A DNA stretch of 64,000 nucleotides from Ktedonosporobacter rubrisoli (GTDB lineage: Bacteria; Chloroflexota; Ktedonobacteria; Ktedonobacterales; Ktedonobacteraceae): NCBI RefSeq assembly GCF_004208415.1, contig NZ_CP035758.1, forward strand, positions 1,798,001 to 1,862,000, written 5' to 3'. The number at the start of each line of letters is the position of its first letter. The stretch's first letter is position 1. The notes beneath the pieces were generated by a model. The model saw nothing but the letters and a program-made list of their open reading frames with translations. It made no database searches and was not told the origin of the DNA. The position numbers and the translations under genes are program-made. Positions 52,661 to 61,586 of the stretch are shown here, piece by piece.

Positions 52661-53114
52661 GACACTTACCATTAATCTTGATCAGTTCCTGCCCTATTCG
52701 CCGGCGCGCGTCTGGAAGGCTCTTACCGATTCCGCGCTGTTGGCCCGCTGGTTTATGCCAAACGACTTTCAACTGAAAGTCGGGCATCGCTTCACCTTCC
52801 AGGGCACCCCTATGCCCAGCGTCAAATTTGGCGGAACAGCCTATTGCGAAGTCCTTGATTTTGAGCCCGAGCGCTTCCTGAGCCTGAGCTGGGCTGATCG
52901 AGGCGGCAATGGCCTGAGCTTTACCGTTACCTGGCGCCTGGAGCCCGAGCAGAATGGAACCCGTCTCTTCCTGGAGCACACGGGCTTTGATGCCAATAAC
53001 CAGCTCTCTGTGCGCTCGCATCAGATAATGAGCAAGGGCTGGCTCGGCGTTCAGGAGAGCCTTGAGAAGTTCCTTGCCTCCCTGGAACCAGAGGTAAAGT
53101 CGGTCAACGCTTAG
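52653..53114 (+). CDS. SRPBCC/AHSA1-family ligand-binding protein
   Basis: 153 residues. The conserved segments YSPARVWKALTDSALLARWFMPNDFQLKVGHRFTF and LEHTGFDANNQLSVRSHQIMSKGWLGVQESLEKFL are typical of AHSA1-type proteins, which have a hydrophobic pocket. ArsR/AHSA1 pairs are widespread; the ligand is unknown. It starts within the ArsR gene. Confidence 0.88.
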   Translation: MTETLTINLDQFLPYSPARVWKALTDSALLARWFMPNDFQLKVGHRFTFQGTPMPSVKFGGTAYCEVLDFEPERFLSLSWADRGGNGLSFTVTWRLEPEQNGTRLFLEHTGFDANNQLSVRSHQIMSKGWLGVQESLEKFLASLEPEVKSVNA

Positions 53115-53143
53115 TAATCGGTATCCTCAAGGCGAAAAGCAAG

Positions 53144-53168
53144 CAGGACTGCTCATAAGGCAGTCCTG
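53144..53168 (+). terminator. Hairpin after the ArsR-AHSA1 operon
   Basis: CAGGACTGC and GCAGTCCTG form a 9-bp stem with a 7-nt loop, followed by a short TTCTC. It lies 29 nt past the AHSA1 stop. Confidence 0.6.
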
Positions 53169-53272
53169 TTCTCGCGGCAAAAACTACCTCTTCACGTCAT
53201 AAGTTGCCCAAGGGAACGATCCTTTCCTGACCAGGGCAAGATGAAGGACTGATCGGTACTCCATATGTGCCG

Positions 53273-54466
53273 CTAAGGCCTGAAGCTGTGCCCCAGGGAT
53301 TGGCGCAGCGGCCATATAAGCATAGGGATGAAAGCCGTGAGCAGGGCGGCAATAGCAAACATGATGCTGAGCCCGGCACGATCAGCGAGAGCCCCATAGA
53401 CAATTACCGCTAGCGAGCTGCCCATCAGCGTTGCCGTGTAATAGATGCCGTACCAACGTGTTCTCTGCCTCTCGGAGAGAACGGCCGCAAGGCTCGCTTG
53501 TAGGAGCGATGAAGTTCCATCCAGCGGGAAACCGAAGAGCAGGGAGAGAGGCGCGAGCGTAAAGACTGGCAAATTGGCAATGAAGACCCCGAGAAAAGCA
53601 AGCAGCGTGAGCGCGGTCACAACTTCCGTACTCCAGATCAGCGCAAAGATTCCCCAGCGTTCACTTAGCCAGCTACAGACAAACTTTCCGGTAATGCCAC
53701 CGAAAAGCATCAAACTGATAAGGAGAGCAATCGTCTCAACGCTCAATCCATAATTGGCAAACAAGAAGGGGAGGAAAGTCATCGCAACCTTCTGGGCCGT
53801 TTCGTCAAGGCAGCCAGCCGCAATTAACAGAGCAATCTTCCATCTGAAGCGCCCGGTTAGCTCCGACTGTCGCTCTATAGCGACTTTTCTTATAGTCACA
53901 TTAGTTTTGCGTTCGTGCCAGATGACGAATATTGTTGGCAAAGTGAGAAGCCCGATGCAGAGAAGAGGAGCCCGCCAGCCCGCGTACATGGCCAGGAGCG
54001 CCACACCCAGAGTAGCAAACAGCTTTCCCACCGTGCCGGCCATGTTGAGCAGGGCGATAGCCCTGGGGCGATATTGTGCGGTGTATGAACGCGAGACCAG
54101 CGAGGCGGCAAGAGGATGTTGCGCATTCCCGCCGATACCCGCGAGTAGCGCTGCAAGGAGAAGCAGGTTATACTCCGGAGCCAGAGCCATACCTATCATA
54201 CCCAGACCAACCCAGATATTGCCGATTGCCAGAAGCAGAAATTCGCCAAATCGTTCTCCAAGCAAGCTAATTGGCACTTGCAGCAAGCCAGAAGAACTTA
54301 GCATCAATGTTTTTAGGATGCCGGCTTGCAGATATGAGAGGTGAAGTTCAAGCACGATGAGAGGCAGGAGCGGCGAAAGAATAGCGAAGCAGGCGTCATT
54401 AGTGAAATGGAAGAACGAAGAGAGCAAGAGCGTGCGATGCCGAAGTATTTTTGTGGAGGTGGCCAC
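53273..54466 (-). CDS. MFS transporter, fosmidomycin-resistance (Fsr)-like
   Basis: The start is taken as GTG at 54466 because AAAGGA lies 8 nt upstream and the membrane segments begin soon after; the frame is open a further 67 codons without family features. 397 residues, about 12 hydrophobic segments. The N-terminal LLLSSFFHFTNDACFAILSPLLPLI is typical of the fosmidomycin-resistance subfamily. The last residues are hydrophilic. It exports a small drug or metabolite. No adjacent regulator. Confidence 0.85.
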   Translation of the reverse strand: MATSTKILRHRTLLLSSFFHFTNDACFAILSPLLPLIVLELHLSYLQAGILKTLMLSSSGLLQVPISLLGERFGEFLLLAIGNIWVGLGMIGMALAPEYNLLLLAALLAGIGGNAQHPLAASLVSRSYTAQYRPRAIALLNMAGTVGKLFATLGVALLAMYAGWRAPLLCIGLLTLPTIFVIWHERKTNVTIRKVAIERQSELTGRFRWKIALLIAAGCLDETAQKVAMTFLPFLFANYGLSVETIALLISLMLFGGITGKFVCSWLSERWGIFALIWSTEVVTALTLLAFLGVFIANLPVFTLAPLSLLFGFPLDGTSSLLQASLAAVLSERQRTRWYGIYYTATLMGSSLAVIVYGALADRAGLSIMFAIAALLTAFIPMLIWPLRQSLGHSFRP

Positions 54467-55119
54467 GAAGCGAATCCTTTCCAGGAAGGGAAGCCGAAAA
54501 GGTGCTTGAGCCAGTAGACATGCCACAACGCCAGATAAGCTTCCCGTACTCCAGATGTTCCCTGTGAAGGAAACAGTAACTCTGAGTACCTCCAGCTTTT
54601 TGTGCGTTGAGTTGCGGGATAGCCTCACGTTGAGGCAACCTGGCATCGCTCGGTCCAGTCCGCTCACCCCTAGTTGTGTTGAACACTATTGCCAGGGATC
54701 GGGATGAGGCGCGGAACCCTAGATGCAATCACATGCTAACTGAAGTATAGCATATCCCATCTGGAAAGACCAACTGGAGTTGTTTTTCTAGCTCGGATGC
54801 CGTATTCTGTTCACCGATAGCATACAAGCGCATGCTACAGTAACCACGAACGCCCTCGAATATTTCAGCGTTTCCCCTAACCTGCGCTTCGTGGCGGGCA
54901 TCCGGGCTAGCTCTTGCTTTGCTCTGACAGCAAGAGCGTAAAAGCGCTTATGCACGCTCAAATTCGTGCAAATGAGGATAATGTCCTGCTTACTATCTCT
55001 GGGGAGCTCGCGCATAGTGTTATCGTGATCGCCTATTTTGCGCAAGAATGAAGGAGGCGCCAGAGGCAGCTCGCCTGATGGCTATATCGCAAGAAACTAC
55101 ATAAATCGGGAGACAGCCA
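54467..55119. other. Intergenic stretch, no supported gene
   Basis: Frames on both strands are open but lack ribosome sites and recognisable domains. A possible short frame on the minus strand (54788-55045) has basic, cysteine-containing sequence but no family resemblance, and I do not call it. The TMEM175 start at 55120 has GGGAGAC upstream. Confidence 0.4.
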
Positions 55120-55797
55120 ATGAGAATGCATTATAATCGTATTGCCGGCCAGAATCTAGAACGCCTTGCCGCCCTGAGCGATGGTATCTTCGCTGTAGCA
55201 ATGACCCTACTCATCCTTGATATCCATGTTCCTGAAATAGCTCAGGCAATGAGCGGTATTATTCAGCAGCCTCTCTGGGCCAGCGGCGCGCTACAGCCGG
55301 AACTAGCCCTGTGGAGAGCCCTCATTCAGCTTGGGCCGCGCCTGCTCACCTATCTTATGAGTTTTCTCACCCTCGGTATTTTCTGGGTTGGTCAGCAGAC
55401 CCAGCTCAACCATTTCGCCAGCAGTGATCGTAACCTTACCTGGATTCATCTAGGCTTTTTAATCGCCGTTGTCCTCATGCCCTTCTCAACAGGACTATTA
55501 TCAGGAAACATAACGATTCGTTTGGCTCTGGTTGTCTACTGGCTCAACATTGTTTTGCTGGGAACCCTGCTCTATCTGAGCATTCGTTATGCCAAGCGTG
55601 CGGGTCTGGTCAAGGATGAGATAGCCTTAGAGATGCGTTCTGCCCACGAGCGGCGCATTATCTCCGCTCAGATAGTCTATGCAATCGCCGTCTTGCTCTG
55701 CGTAATTAATACCTATCTGAGCGTAGCTGTGATTATCTGCGTGCAGCTCAACTATGCGCTTGTGCCGCGCATTCGCTGGCTGGAGCGCCTGCTCTAA
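55120..55797 (+). CDS. TMEM175-family potassium channel
   Basis: 225 residues, six hydrophobic segments. The first helix carries RLAALSDGIFAVAMTLLILDI, matching the RxxxFSD motif and pore-lining leucines of bacterial TMEM175 channels (the Phe is Leu here). A typical second half follows (WIHLGFLIAVVLMPFSTGLLSG). Tetramers conduct K+ with low selectivity. The start has GGGAGACAG upstream. Physiological role here is unknown. Confidence 0.88.
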   Translation: MRMHYNRIAGQNLERLAALSDGIFAVAMTLLILDIHVPEIAQAMSGIIQQPLWASGALQPELALWRALIQLGPRLLTYLMSFLTLGIFWVGQQTQLNHFASSDRNLTWIHLGFLIAVVLMPFSTGLLSGNITIRLALVVYWLNIVLLGTLLYLSIRYAKRAGLVKDEIALEMRSAHERRIISAQIVYAIAVLLCVINTYLSVAVIICVQLNYALVPRIRWLERLL

Positions 55798-55933
55798 AGC
55801 TGGCATTATTCAGACTCCACGAGCATGCCTGCATTCCTGAAGCGAGCAGAGCTAAGAGACCATCGCCCGATGCTCCACCGGCAAACATAGCCGGCTCCTG
55901 CCTGGAGCTTGGCTTCGCGTGCCTGCTACGCGT

Positions 55934-57157
55934 TCAACTAGACCAGAAGGGACGCGAATCAGCATCCAGCTGGCCGTTCGCATTAGTTAATTGTACGGGC
56001 TGACCTTGCAGGCTATAGATGTTCCTCTGGGCATTGCGCTTGAGCGGAGCCAGCCAGATATCAAAAGTATTGTTGGCATAGCCCGTATAGGCAATGTATT
56101 TCCCATCGGGCGACCAGATGGGGTTGCTGATATATTCTCCGGTGACAAGTTGTATAGATTTGCTATAACCCTCAAGGGCGCGTTGATCGTCTTGAGCGTT
56201 ATTGGGGACTTGCGTGAGCGTCGAGGCGCCAGGCGGAACGGGCATCACAAAAAGGCCCATATGGTTGGCGTCGAGCCGGCGGATATAAGCGATGGCATTG
56301 CCATCAGGCGAGAAAGCCGGCTGCATATTCGCAAGATCTGGCAGTCTGGGCGTCAGGGCCACTGCGGGATCAAATTCATCGGAAATATCGCCAGGTCGAT
56401 ACTTGTCAGGATGATGAGCAATCGCGTTTGGATCTTCAAGATAGATCTGGATGGATTGTTTTATCCGCGAGCTATCGTAGGTGAAATTGGTATAGGCAAT
56501 CTGATCGGAGTGGCCTGGCCGATAGACGGGATCGCGCAAGCCACCATCTCCATAAGTAGCATAAGCGATCTCCTGAGGCGTGCCGTCAGGATGGTCAAGC
56601 TGGATAGAAAAGATCTGGGGATCGATAAGAAATGCATCGACATTCGGATCAGTGACATGTTGCTTATCGTAATCGCTCAAAAAGAGCAAGTGTTTATTGT
56701 CGGGAGCCCAGGCCGGCTGCGCGTACCAGAGATACGTAGCGTGAGGAGCAAAGCCCGGGTTGGATTCATAGATGCCTGCACCTGTGCGTAAAACGCGCGG
56801 CTTACCTCCTTGTGTCGGCATAAGCATCAGATCAGAATAGTTTTTGTAACGCGCCTGAAAAGCGATCCAGCGCCCATCGGGTGAGATCGAGGGATCGCGA
56901 ACGTCGAGGCCCTGGGTAAGCCTTGTCACGTTAAGCTTACCGTCAATTACTGCAAGATCGCGATGTAACGTAAAATAGATGTGGCCTTGAAACGTATTGC
57001 GCGCCGTCTGGTTAATGGCCACGGGAGTACCGGCTGAGCTGACATAGCTGGTCTGAAAATTGCCCTGCGAGTCGCCGCCTAAAAGCGAGCAGCTTTGTAG
57101 GCTAAGAATCAGCAGGCCTAGCAAATAGATAATCCCCTTTCCCCTCTGTCTTACCAT
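55934..57157 (-). CDS. TolB-like beta-propeller lipoprotein
   Basis: 407 residues. A lipoprotein signal peptide ends in LQSC (IIYLLGLLILSLQSC), so Cys23 is probably lipidated and the protein anchored outside the membrane. WD40-like PD repeats are plain: DPSISPDGRWIAFQAR, PAWAPDNKHLLFLSD, PAFSPDGNAIAYIRR, PIWSPDGKYIAYTGY. This is a six-bladed TolB-like propeller. Its binding partner is unknown; no Tol genes are nearby. Confidence 0.85.
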   Translation of the reverse strand: MVRQRGKGIIYLLGLLILSLQSCSLLGGDSQGNFQTSYVSSAGTPVAINQTARNTFQGHIYFTLHRDLAVIDGKLNVTRLTQGLDVRDPSISPDGRWIAFQARYKNYSDLMLMPTQGGKPRVLRTGAGIYESNPGFAPHATYLWYAQPAWAPDNKHLLFLSDYDKQHVTDPNVDAFLIDPQIFSIQLDHPDGTPQEIAYATYGDGGLRDPVYRPGHSDQIAYTNFTYDSSRIKQSIQIYLEDPNAIAHHPDKYRPGDISDEFDPAVALTPRLPDLANMQPAFSPDGNAIAYIRRLDANHMGLFVMPVPPGASTLTQVPNNAQDDQRALEGYSKSIQLVTGEYISNPIWSPDGKYIAYTGYANNTFDIWLAPLKRNAQRNIYSLQGQPVQLTNANGQLDADSRPFWSS

Positions 57158-57384
57158 TGTGCCTTCCTTCCTTTACAACCTCTGGCAACCAGATCCCGAT
57201 GTATTGCCCTCTGCAGAAGCGCAGCATGCTCAAGCGGAGCGTGAAAAGGAAGCTTATGATGCGTCTCCCCTTCTACTTTTCAGTATACTTACGCATCCAA
57301 ATAGACTATGGGGGCCTGCTCAGAGCAAAATGGCCCGTCCTGCAAGGAGAGGGAAGCCAGCTTGTAGAACGGGCAAAACTTATT

Positions 57385-58560
57385 TCAGGCGTTGTGAGAG
57401 AGGGTTTCGTCTAGCCAATCGGCAATGCGCTGATTGGCAAGGGCAAGAGCGCCAGCATGGCCATGCTCCTCACCCCCTTCTGCAGCAGTGAAGCGCATGA
57501 ATGTCTTGGGACAGGTTAAGGCGTCGTAGAGCTTGCGCGGCTGACCGGGGAAGAAGTGATCTTTTTCCGCCTCACAGACCAGCGTGGGGCAGGTAATTTT
57601 ATCAGCTCTTCCGGCCATTGTATATGCTGCCATCTTTTGCCTGAAGTCTCCAGGCGACGTCACTTGCATGGTAAAGACTGCCTGGCCGATTGCCCAGCGC
57701 ATGCCAGGCTCCTGGGCGAGCTGCTCAAAGCGCTCTGTTGCCTGCTGCTCAGTTTGACCCTCTAACTGCTCGGCCGCTGCTGGCGAAAAAGAGAAGAGGC
57801 CATCGACGGCGATACAGGCGGCCAGGCGATGTTCATATGCTGCGGCGCGCGGCGCCAGGTAACCTCCCAGGCTCAAGCCAAACAGGGCAAGGCGCCGTGG
57901 ATCAACCTCGCTGCGGCTCAAGGCATAATCGACAACAGGGGTGACTACTTTCTCCCAATCGGGACGGAAAGGCAGACCTTGCAAGCGAATAGCCTGGCCT
58001 TGGCCGGGTCCTTCGAAGATGAGGCAATTATAGCCGCGCTGCAAAAAGGGCTGCGCGTGAGCTATATAGATCTCTTCGGCGGTGCCATCATAGCCAGTAT
58101 GCCAAATGAGCGTAGGACGCGGCTCGTGCGAGGCATCGGCCCTGAAGAAGTAACCGGGTAGCGTCGTTCCTTCATAGGGAATGCGGACCTCCTCTCCCGG
58201 AAAAGGTAGCAACGGCAGGGCCTGGCGGAAACAGCGCAGGCTTTTAGCGTAAGTCTCAGCGGCGCGGGGATCGTCGGGCTCGATATGCAGGAAGAACTCG
58301 GCACTGCGGTAATAGTTACAGGCACGCAGATAGGCCTCGCGCGCACTCACGCCATGGCCGCGCTCAAGGCAATCATCGGCCAGGCGCTCTATGCGTGCGG
58401 CAGTCGCGCTCCACTCTTGATACCAGCTCTCGAAATCCTTATCCTTGATGCGCGCCGCTGTTGTAAAGCACTCGCTAATATCAGCACCACCATAAATGCT
58501 GCTCCCAAGCACACGTAAGAACTCAAACGAGAAAGTTTCATTCTTGAAAACAAGCTTCAT
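57385..58560 (-). CDS. Alpha/beta hydrolase (DUF1100-like; FrsA or C-C hydrolase type)
   Basis: 391 residues. An N-terminal helical region (SWYQEWSATAARIERLADDCL, SAREAYLRACNYYRSAEFFL) precedes the hydrolase core with TLIWHTGYDGTAEE, the nucleophile elbow LFGLSLGGYLAPRAA, the acid in LVCEAEKDHFFPGQP and His in GEEHGHAGA. This layout matches 2,6-dihydroxypseudooxynicotine-hydrolase-like proteins. It sits next to a TetR gene whose operator lies just upstream of it. Confidence 0.85.
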   Translation of the reverse strand: MKLVFKNETFSFEFLRVLGSSIYGGADISECFTTAARIKDKDFESWYQEWSATAARIERLADDCLERGHGVSAREAYLRACNYYRSAEFFLHIEPDDPRAAETYAKSLRCFRQALPLLPFPGEEVRIPYEGTTLPGYFFRADASHEPRPTLIWHTGYDGTAEEIYIAHAQPFLQRGYNCLIFEGPGQGQAIRLQGLPFRPDWEKVVTPVVDYALSRSEVDPRRLALFGLSLGGYLAPRAAAYEHRLAACIAVDGLFSFSPAAAEQLEGQTEQQATERFEQLAQEPGMRWAIGQAVFTMQVTSPGDFRQKMAAYTMAGRADKITCPTLVCEAEKDHFFPGQPRKLYDALTCPKTFMRFTAAEGGEEHGHAGALALANQRIADWLDETLSHNA

Positions 58561-58582
58561 TGTAAATTTCTCCTTGCCTTTA

Positions 58583-58608
58583 AATAAGTTAGGGCTAGCT
58601 AACTTATT
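58583..58608. promoter_or_regulatory. TetR operator upstream of the hydrolase gene
   Basis: AATAAGTTAG and CTAACTTATT form a perfect 10-bp inverted repeat with a 6-bp spacer, 23 bp before the hydrolase start. The same half-site pattern, with the same spacing, occurs in the TetR promoter at 59339-59359. Confidence 0.75.
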
Positions 58609-58695
58609 GAGTTAAAAAAATTTTGCTAACTACAGAACTTCGTTTTAAACCTGTGGCGACCCGAAAATTTTTGCGCAGGTTTCGCAAGATCTGGC

Positions 58696-59316
58696 TTAGC
58701 CCAGGCGCAGGCCTTGTAGCCAGAGCCGACTGATCTCGCTAATCACTTCTTCATCGAACTGATCGGTAAGATTGAGCCTGGGGCGATTGGCAATAGTTGC
58801 CAGCAGACTGATGTAGCCCCAGGCTGCGGCGGTGAGATTAAGTTTTGCCGGGAGCACTCTTTGTCCCTGGGCCTGTTCTAACAGGTGATAGATGCGTTGA
58901 TAGAGATCCACATAGTGCTCGCGGGTGAACTCATTGAACTGCTCATCGCCTAACCCAACTGAAGCCTGCACAAAGGCGCGCAATCCATCAGGATCGGCCA
59001 TCGCCGCCGCGCGATAGTCTAACAGAAGCATAGAAAGGACCTCAAGTAAATCTCGTTCGGCCTGCTGCTCCAGGCTGCCCAGAAAGCGCCGTATAAAACC
59101 CTCGATAAAGTTATCAAGTACGGCCAGAAAAAGTCCCTTTTTGCTGCCAAAGTGCTTATAAAGCATTGGCTCAGTAACATCACTGGCGCGCGCTAACATA
59201 CTCGTACTTGCCTCCGCATAGCCCTGCTCGGCAAAAACCTTCTTGGCCTGAGCCAGGATGCTGGCCCGCCGCTCTTCTCCCCGCATGCGCGTGCGCTTCT
59301 CCCTGCTTTCTGTCAT
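58696..59316 (-). CDS. TetR/AcrR-family transcriptional regulator
   Basis: 206 residues. HTH region ASTSMLARASDVTEPMLYKHFGSKKGLFLAVLDNF. It differs from the other TetR proteins here in its N-terminus (RGEERRASILAQAKKVFAEQGYAEA) and C-terminal domain. Matching operators precede its own gene and the adjacent hydrolase, so it should repress both; the ligand is likely the hydrolase substrate or a related compound. Confidence 0.88.
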   Translation of the reverse strand: MTESREKRTRMRGEERRASILAQAKKVFAEQGYAEASTSMLARASDVTEPMLYKHFGSKKGLFLAVLDNFIEGFIRRFLGSLEQQAERDLLEVLSMLLLDYRAAAMADPDGLRAFVQASVGLGDEQFNEFTREHYVDLYQRIYHLLEQAQGQRVLPAKLNLTAAAWGYISLLATIANRPRLNLTDQFDEEVISEISRLWLQGLRLG

Positions 59317-59338
59317 GGTCAGCTTTCTACCTACTATC

Positions 59339-59395
59339 TAGTTAGTACTAATTAACTTACGGAGAGATAATACTATCGCCAGGAGAGAATGTCAA
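59339..59395 (-). promoter_or_regulatory. TetR promoter with operator
   Basis: On the minus strand TTGACA (59395-59390) and TATTAT (59372-59367) are 17 bp apart. Immediately downstream lies TAGTTAG (59339-59345), a 6-bp spacer and TTAACTTA (59352-59359), the same motif as at 58583-58608. Confidence 0.75.
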
Positions 59396-59462
59396 GCCTT
59401 TGGTGGGACTATGATGCAGTCATCGCTTGATCTTTGAAGGCAAGCGCGGTGAATGTCCTGGT

Positions 59463-59507
59463 TATGCTCAGGGCATAGCTCGCCTACGGACCTATGCTCA
59501 AAGCATA
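59463..59507 (+). promoter_or_regulatory. Tandem palindromes upstream of the epimerase gene
   Basis: TATGCTCAGGGCATA (59463-59477) and TATGCTCAAAGCATA (59493-59507) are near-identical imperfect palindromes with 30-bp spacing. A half-site, TATGCTGATAA, follows at 59541. They lie 70-115 bp before the start codon at 59577 and probably bind a regulator not seen in the window. Confidence 0.6.
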
Positions 59508-59576
59508 TATTATACCTTGCGTGGCCTGAGCGTGGGTGGGTATGCTGATAATTGTAATCTGAAAGGAGTAAAAAAT

Positions 59577-60596
59577 ATGCGTATCCTTGTCATTGGCGGC
59601 ACGGGTTCTGTTGGCACTCCCGTCGTGCGCCAACTTGTCCAACAGGGCCATCAGCTCATGGTCATGCATCGCGGTAAGAAGCAGGCGCAGCTTGAGCCAG
59701 GTGTTGAAAGCCTGCTTGCCGAACGGGCACGTTTGCCCGAGCTTAAAGCTGAGCTCAAAGGCTTTGCCCCCGAAGTCGTGCTCGATATCTTCCCCCTCGT
59801 TGAACGGGAAGCCAGCATAGTCGTTGAGAGCGTACGTGGTATTGCCCAGCGCGTCGTAGGGATTGGTAGCGCCGACGTCTATCGTGCCTATGGCAGGCTG
59901 ATTGGCACTGAGCCGGGACCTATTGAACCAACTCCATTGTCTGAGGACGCTCCCTTGCGTCAGAAGCTCTATCCCCATCGGGCGGAGCCACCGCGCAGCG
60001 CCGACGATCCACAGCGTTGGATGGACGATTATGATAAGATCCCGGTTGAGCGAGCCTTTATGGGCGATTCTGAGCTGTCAGGAACCATCTTGCGCCTGCC
60101 CATGATCTATGGCCCTGGCGACAGGCAGCACCGCAACTATAGCCTCGTCAAGCGTATGCAGGATCGTCGGCCCGCTATAGTTCTTGGCCAGGAGTATGCA
60201 AACTGGCTCTCGCCGCGCGGCTATATCGATAACGTCGCAGCCGCTATCGTCCTGGCTACGACAGATGCGCGCGCTGCAGGCCGCATTTACAACGTTGCCG
60301 AAGAGCCTCCCTTTACCACAGTCGAATGGGTGCGCAAGCTGGCTGAAGCCATGGATTGGCACGGAAACATTGTAACGCGCCAGGAAGAGCAGCTTCCCGC
60401 GTCCCTCAAGTTTGACGCGAACGCCAAACAGCATCTTTCGCTCGATACCGCGCGCATTCGTCAGGAGTTGGGCTATCGCGAGCCTGTGGGCCTTGACGAG
60501 GCCATCAAGCAAACCATTGCCTGGGAACTGAACAATCCCCCAGCTGCCAGTCAGCTTGACTATGCAGCTGAGGATGCATTGCTTCGGGAAGCTTGA
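59577..60596 (+). CDS. NAD-dependent epimerase/dehydratase (atypical SDR)
   Basis: The ATG at 59577 follows AAAGGAG; a longer frame from 59427 is not used. 339 residues. The N-terminal GGTGSVGTPVVRQLVQQGH is the SDR nucleotide-binding motif. Other regions include VVGIGSADVYRAYG, LRLPMIYGPGDRQHRNYS and SLDTARIRQELGYREP. The YxxxK catalytic motif of active reductases is not plain (the region reads DDYDKIPVERA, with Tyr and Lys close together). It could be a nucleotide-sugar epimerase or an isoflavone-reductase-like enzyme. Confidence 0.8.
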   Translation: MRILVIGGTGSVGTPVVRQLVQQGHQLMVMHRGKKQAQLEPGVESLLAERARLPELKAELKGFAPEVVLDIFPLVEREASIVVESVRGIAQRVVGIGSADVYRAYGRLIGTEPGPIEPTPLSEDAPLRQKLYPHRAEPPRSADDPQRWMDDYDKIPVERAFMGDSELSGTILRLPMIYGPGDRQHRNYSLVKRMQDRRPAIVLGQEYANWLSPRGYIDNVAAAIVLATTDARAAGRIYNVAEEPPFTTVEWVRKLAEAMDWHGNIVTRQEEQLPASLKFDANAKQHLSLDTARIRQELGYREPVGLDEAIKQTIAWELNNPPAASQLDYAAEDALLREA

Positions 60597-60780
60597 GAAA
60601 AGTATCCGAGACTAAGCAGAGCCTGTTACGAATTTTCTGCCCAATGCGTGCGTGTGTATGTAAGAATAGTTTTTAAATCGCCTACTTACCGCTGCTTTTC
60701 TGATTTACAGCATATCTCTGCTGCCATAAGAATAACTGCAGAAGCTTGTAAGCTGCAGGCGATTTATAAGGAGTAAACGA

Positions 60781-61551
60781 ATGGGACAGCTTGAGCAGAA
60801 AGTCGCCCTGGTAACGGGCTCTGATAGTGGTATTGGGCGTGCCATTGCGCTCCGTTTCGCTAGTGAGGGCGCCGCAGTCGTTGTGAATTATGCGCATGCA
60901 AAGGACCGCGCCGAAGAAGTGCGCCAGCAAATCGAGCAAAATCATGGGCATGCCATCGTCATCCAGGCCGATGTATCGCAGTATCAACAAGTAACGAATC
61001 TCGTCCAACAGGCGGTCCAGCAATTGGGGCGCCTTGACATCATGGTCAACAATGCCGGCATGGAGATACACGGTCCGTTTCTAGATGTCACAGAAGAGCA
61101 CTTTGATCGCGTGCTAGGGGTAGATCTCAAAGGTGCCTTCTTTGGCGCTCAGGCCGCCGCGCGCGAAATGGTCAAACGAAAAATCCAGGGTCGGATTATC
61201 AACATATCCTCAGTGCATGAAGACCTGCCCATGCCACAGAACGCTCCCTATTGTTGTGCCAAAGGTGGCGTACGTATGCTTATGCGCACGATCTGCCTTG
61301 AGCTGGCTCCCTATAACATTACCGTCAATAATATAGGGCCAGGCGCCGTTGATACTCCTATTGATGCCGACGTCAAGGCTGACCCCGAAAAGATGGAAGC
61401 CCTGTTAGGCGAGATCCCGTTACGGCGTATGGCTCGGCCTGAAGAGGTGGCCGACCTGGCTCTCTACCTGGCCTCGGGTGCCTCTGCCTATGTAACTGGT
61501 GCAACCTTCTTTATTGATGGAGGACTGATGCGCAATACCGGTGGATTATAA
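60781..61551 (+). CDS. Classical short-chain dehydrogenase/reductase (glucose 1-dehydrogenase-like)
   Basis: 256 residues. NAD(P) motif TGSDSGIGRA near residue 13, NNAG at about 91, catalytic Ser in NISSVHEDLP and Tyr/Lys in YCCAKGG, and a C-terminal ATFFIDGGLM. Complete and in good order. An NDH-2-like gene follows 35 bp downstream on the same strand, so the two may form an operon in which NADH produced here is re-oxidised. The substrate is a sugar or polyol at a guess. Confidence 0.9.
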   Translation: MGQLEQKVALVTGSDSGIGRAIALRFASEGAAVVVNYAHAKDRAEEVRQQIEQNHGHAIVIQADVSQYQQVTNLVQQAVQQLGRLDIMVNNAGMEIHGPFLDVTEEHFDRVLGVDLKGAFFGAQAAAREMVKRKIQGRIINISSVHEDLPMPQNAPYCCAKGGVRMLMRTICLELAPYNITVNNIGPGAVDTPIDADVKADPEKMEALLGEIPLRRMARPEEVADLALYLASGASAYVTGATFFIDGGLMRNTGGL

Positions 61552-61586
61552 AGGACCGGGAAGCGGAGAAAGGCGGGGAAGCAACA

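Noticed and set aside
53754..54344. A 196-codon open frame on the plus strand
   Set aside because: It lies opposite the MFS transporter gene; its product is a basic, low-information sequence with no recognised domain.
55991..56791. A 266-codon open frame on the plus strand
   Set aside because: It is the reverse of the TolB-like lipoprotein gene, whose signal peptide and propeller repeats are clear; the opposite frame has no domain and no ribosome site.
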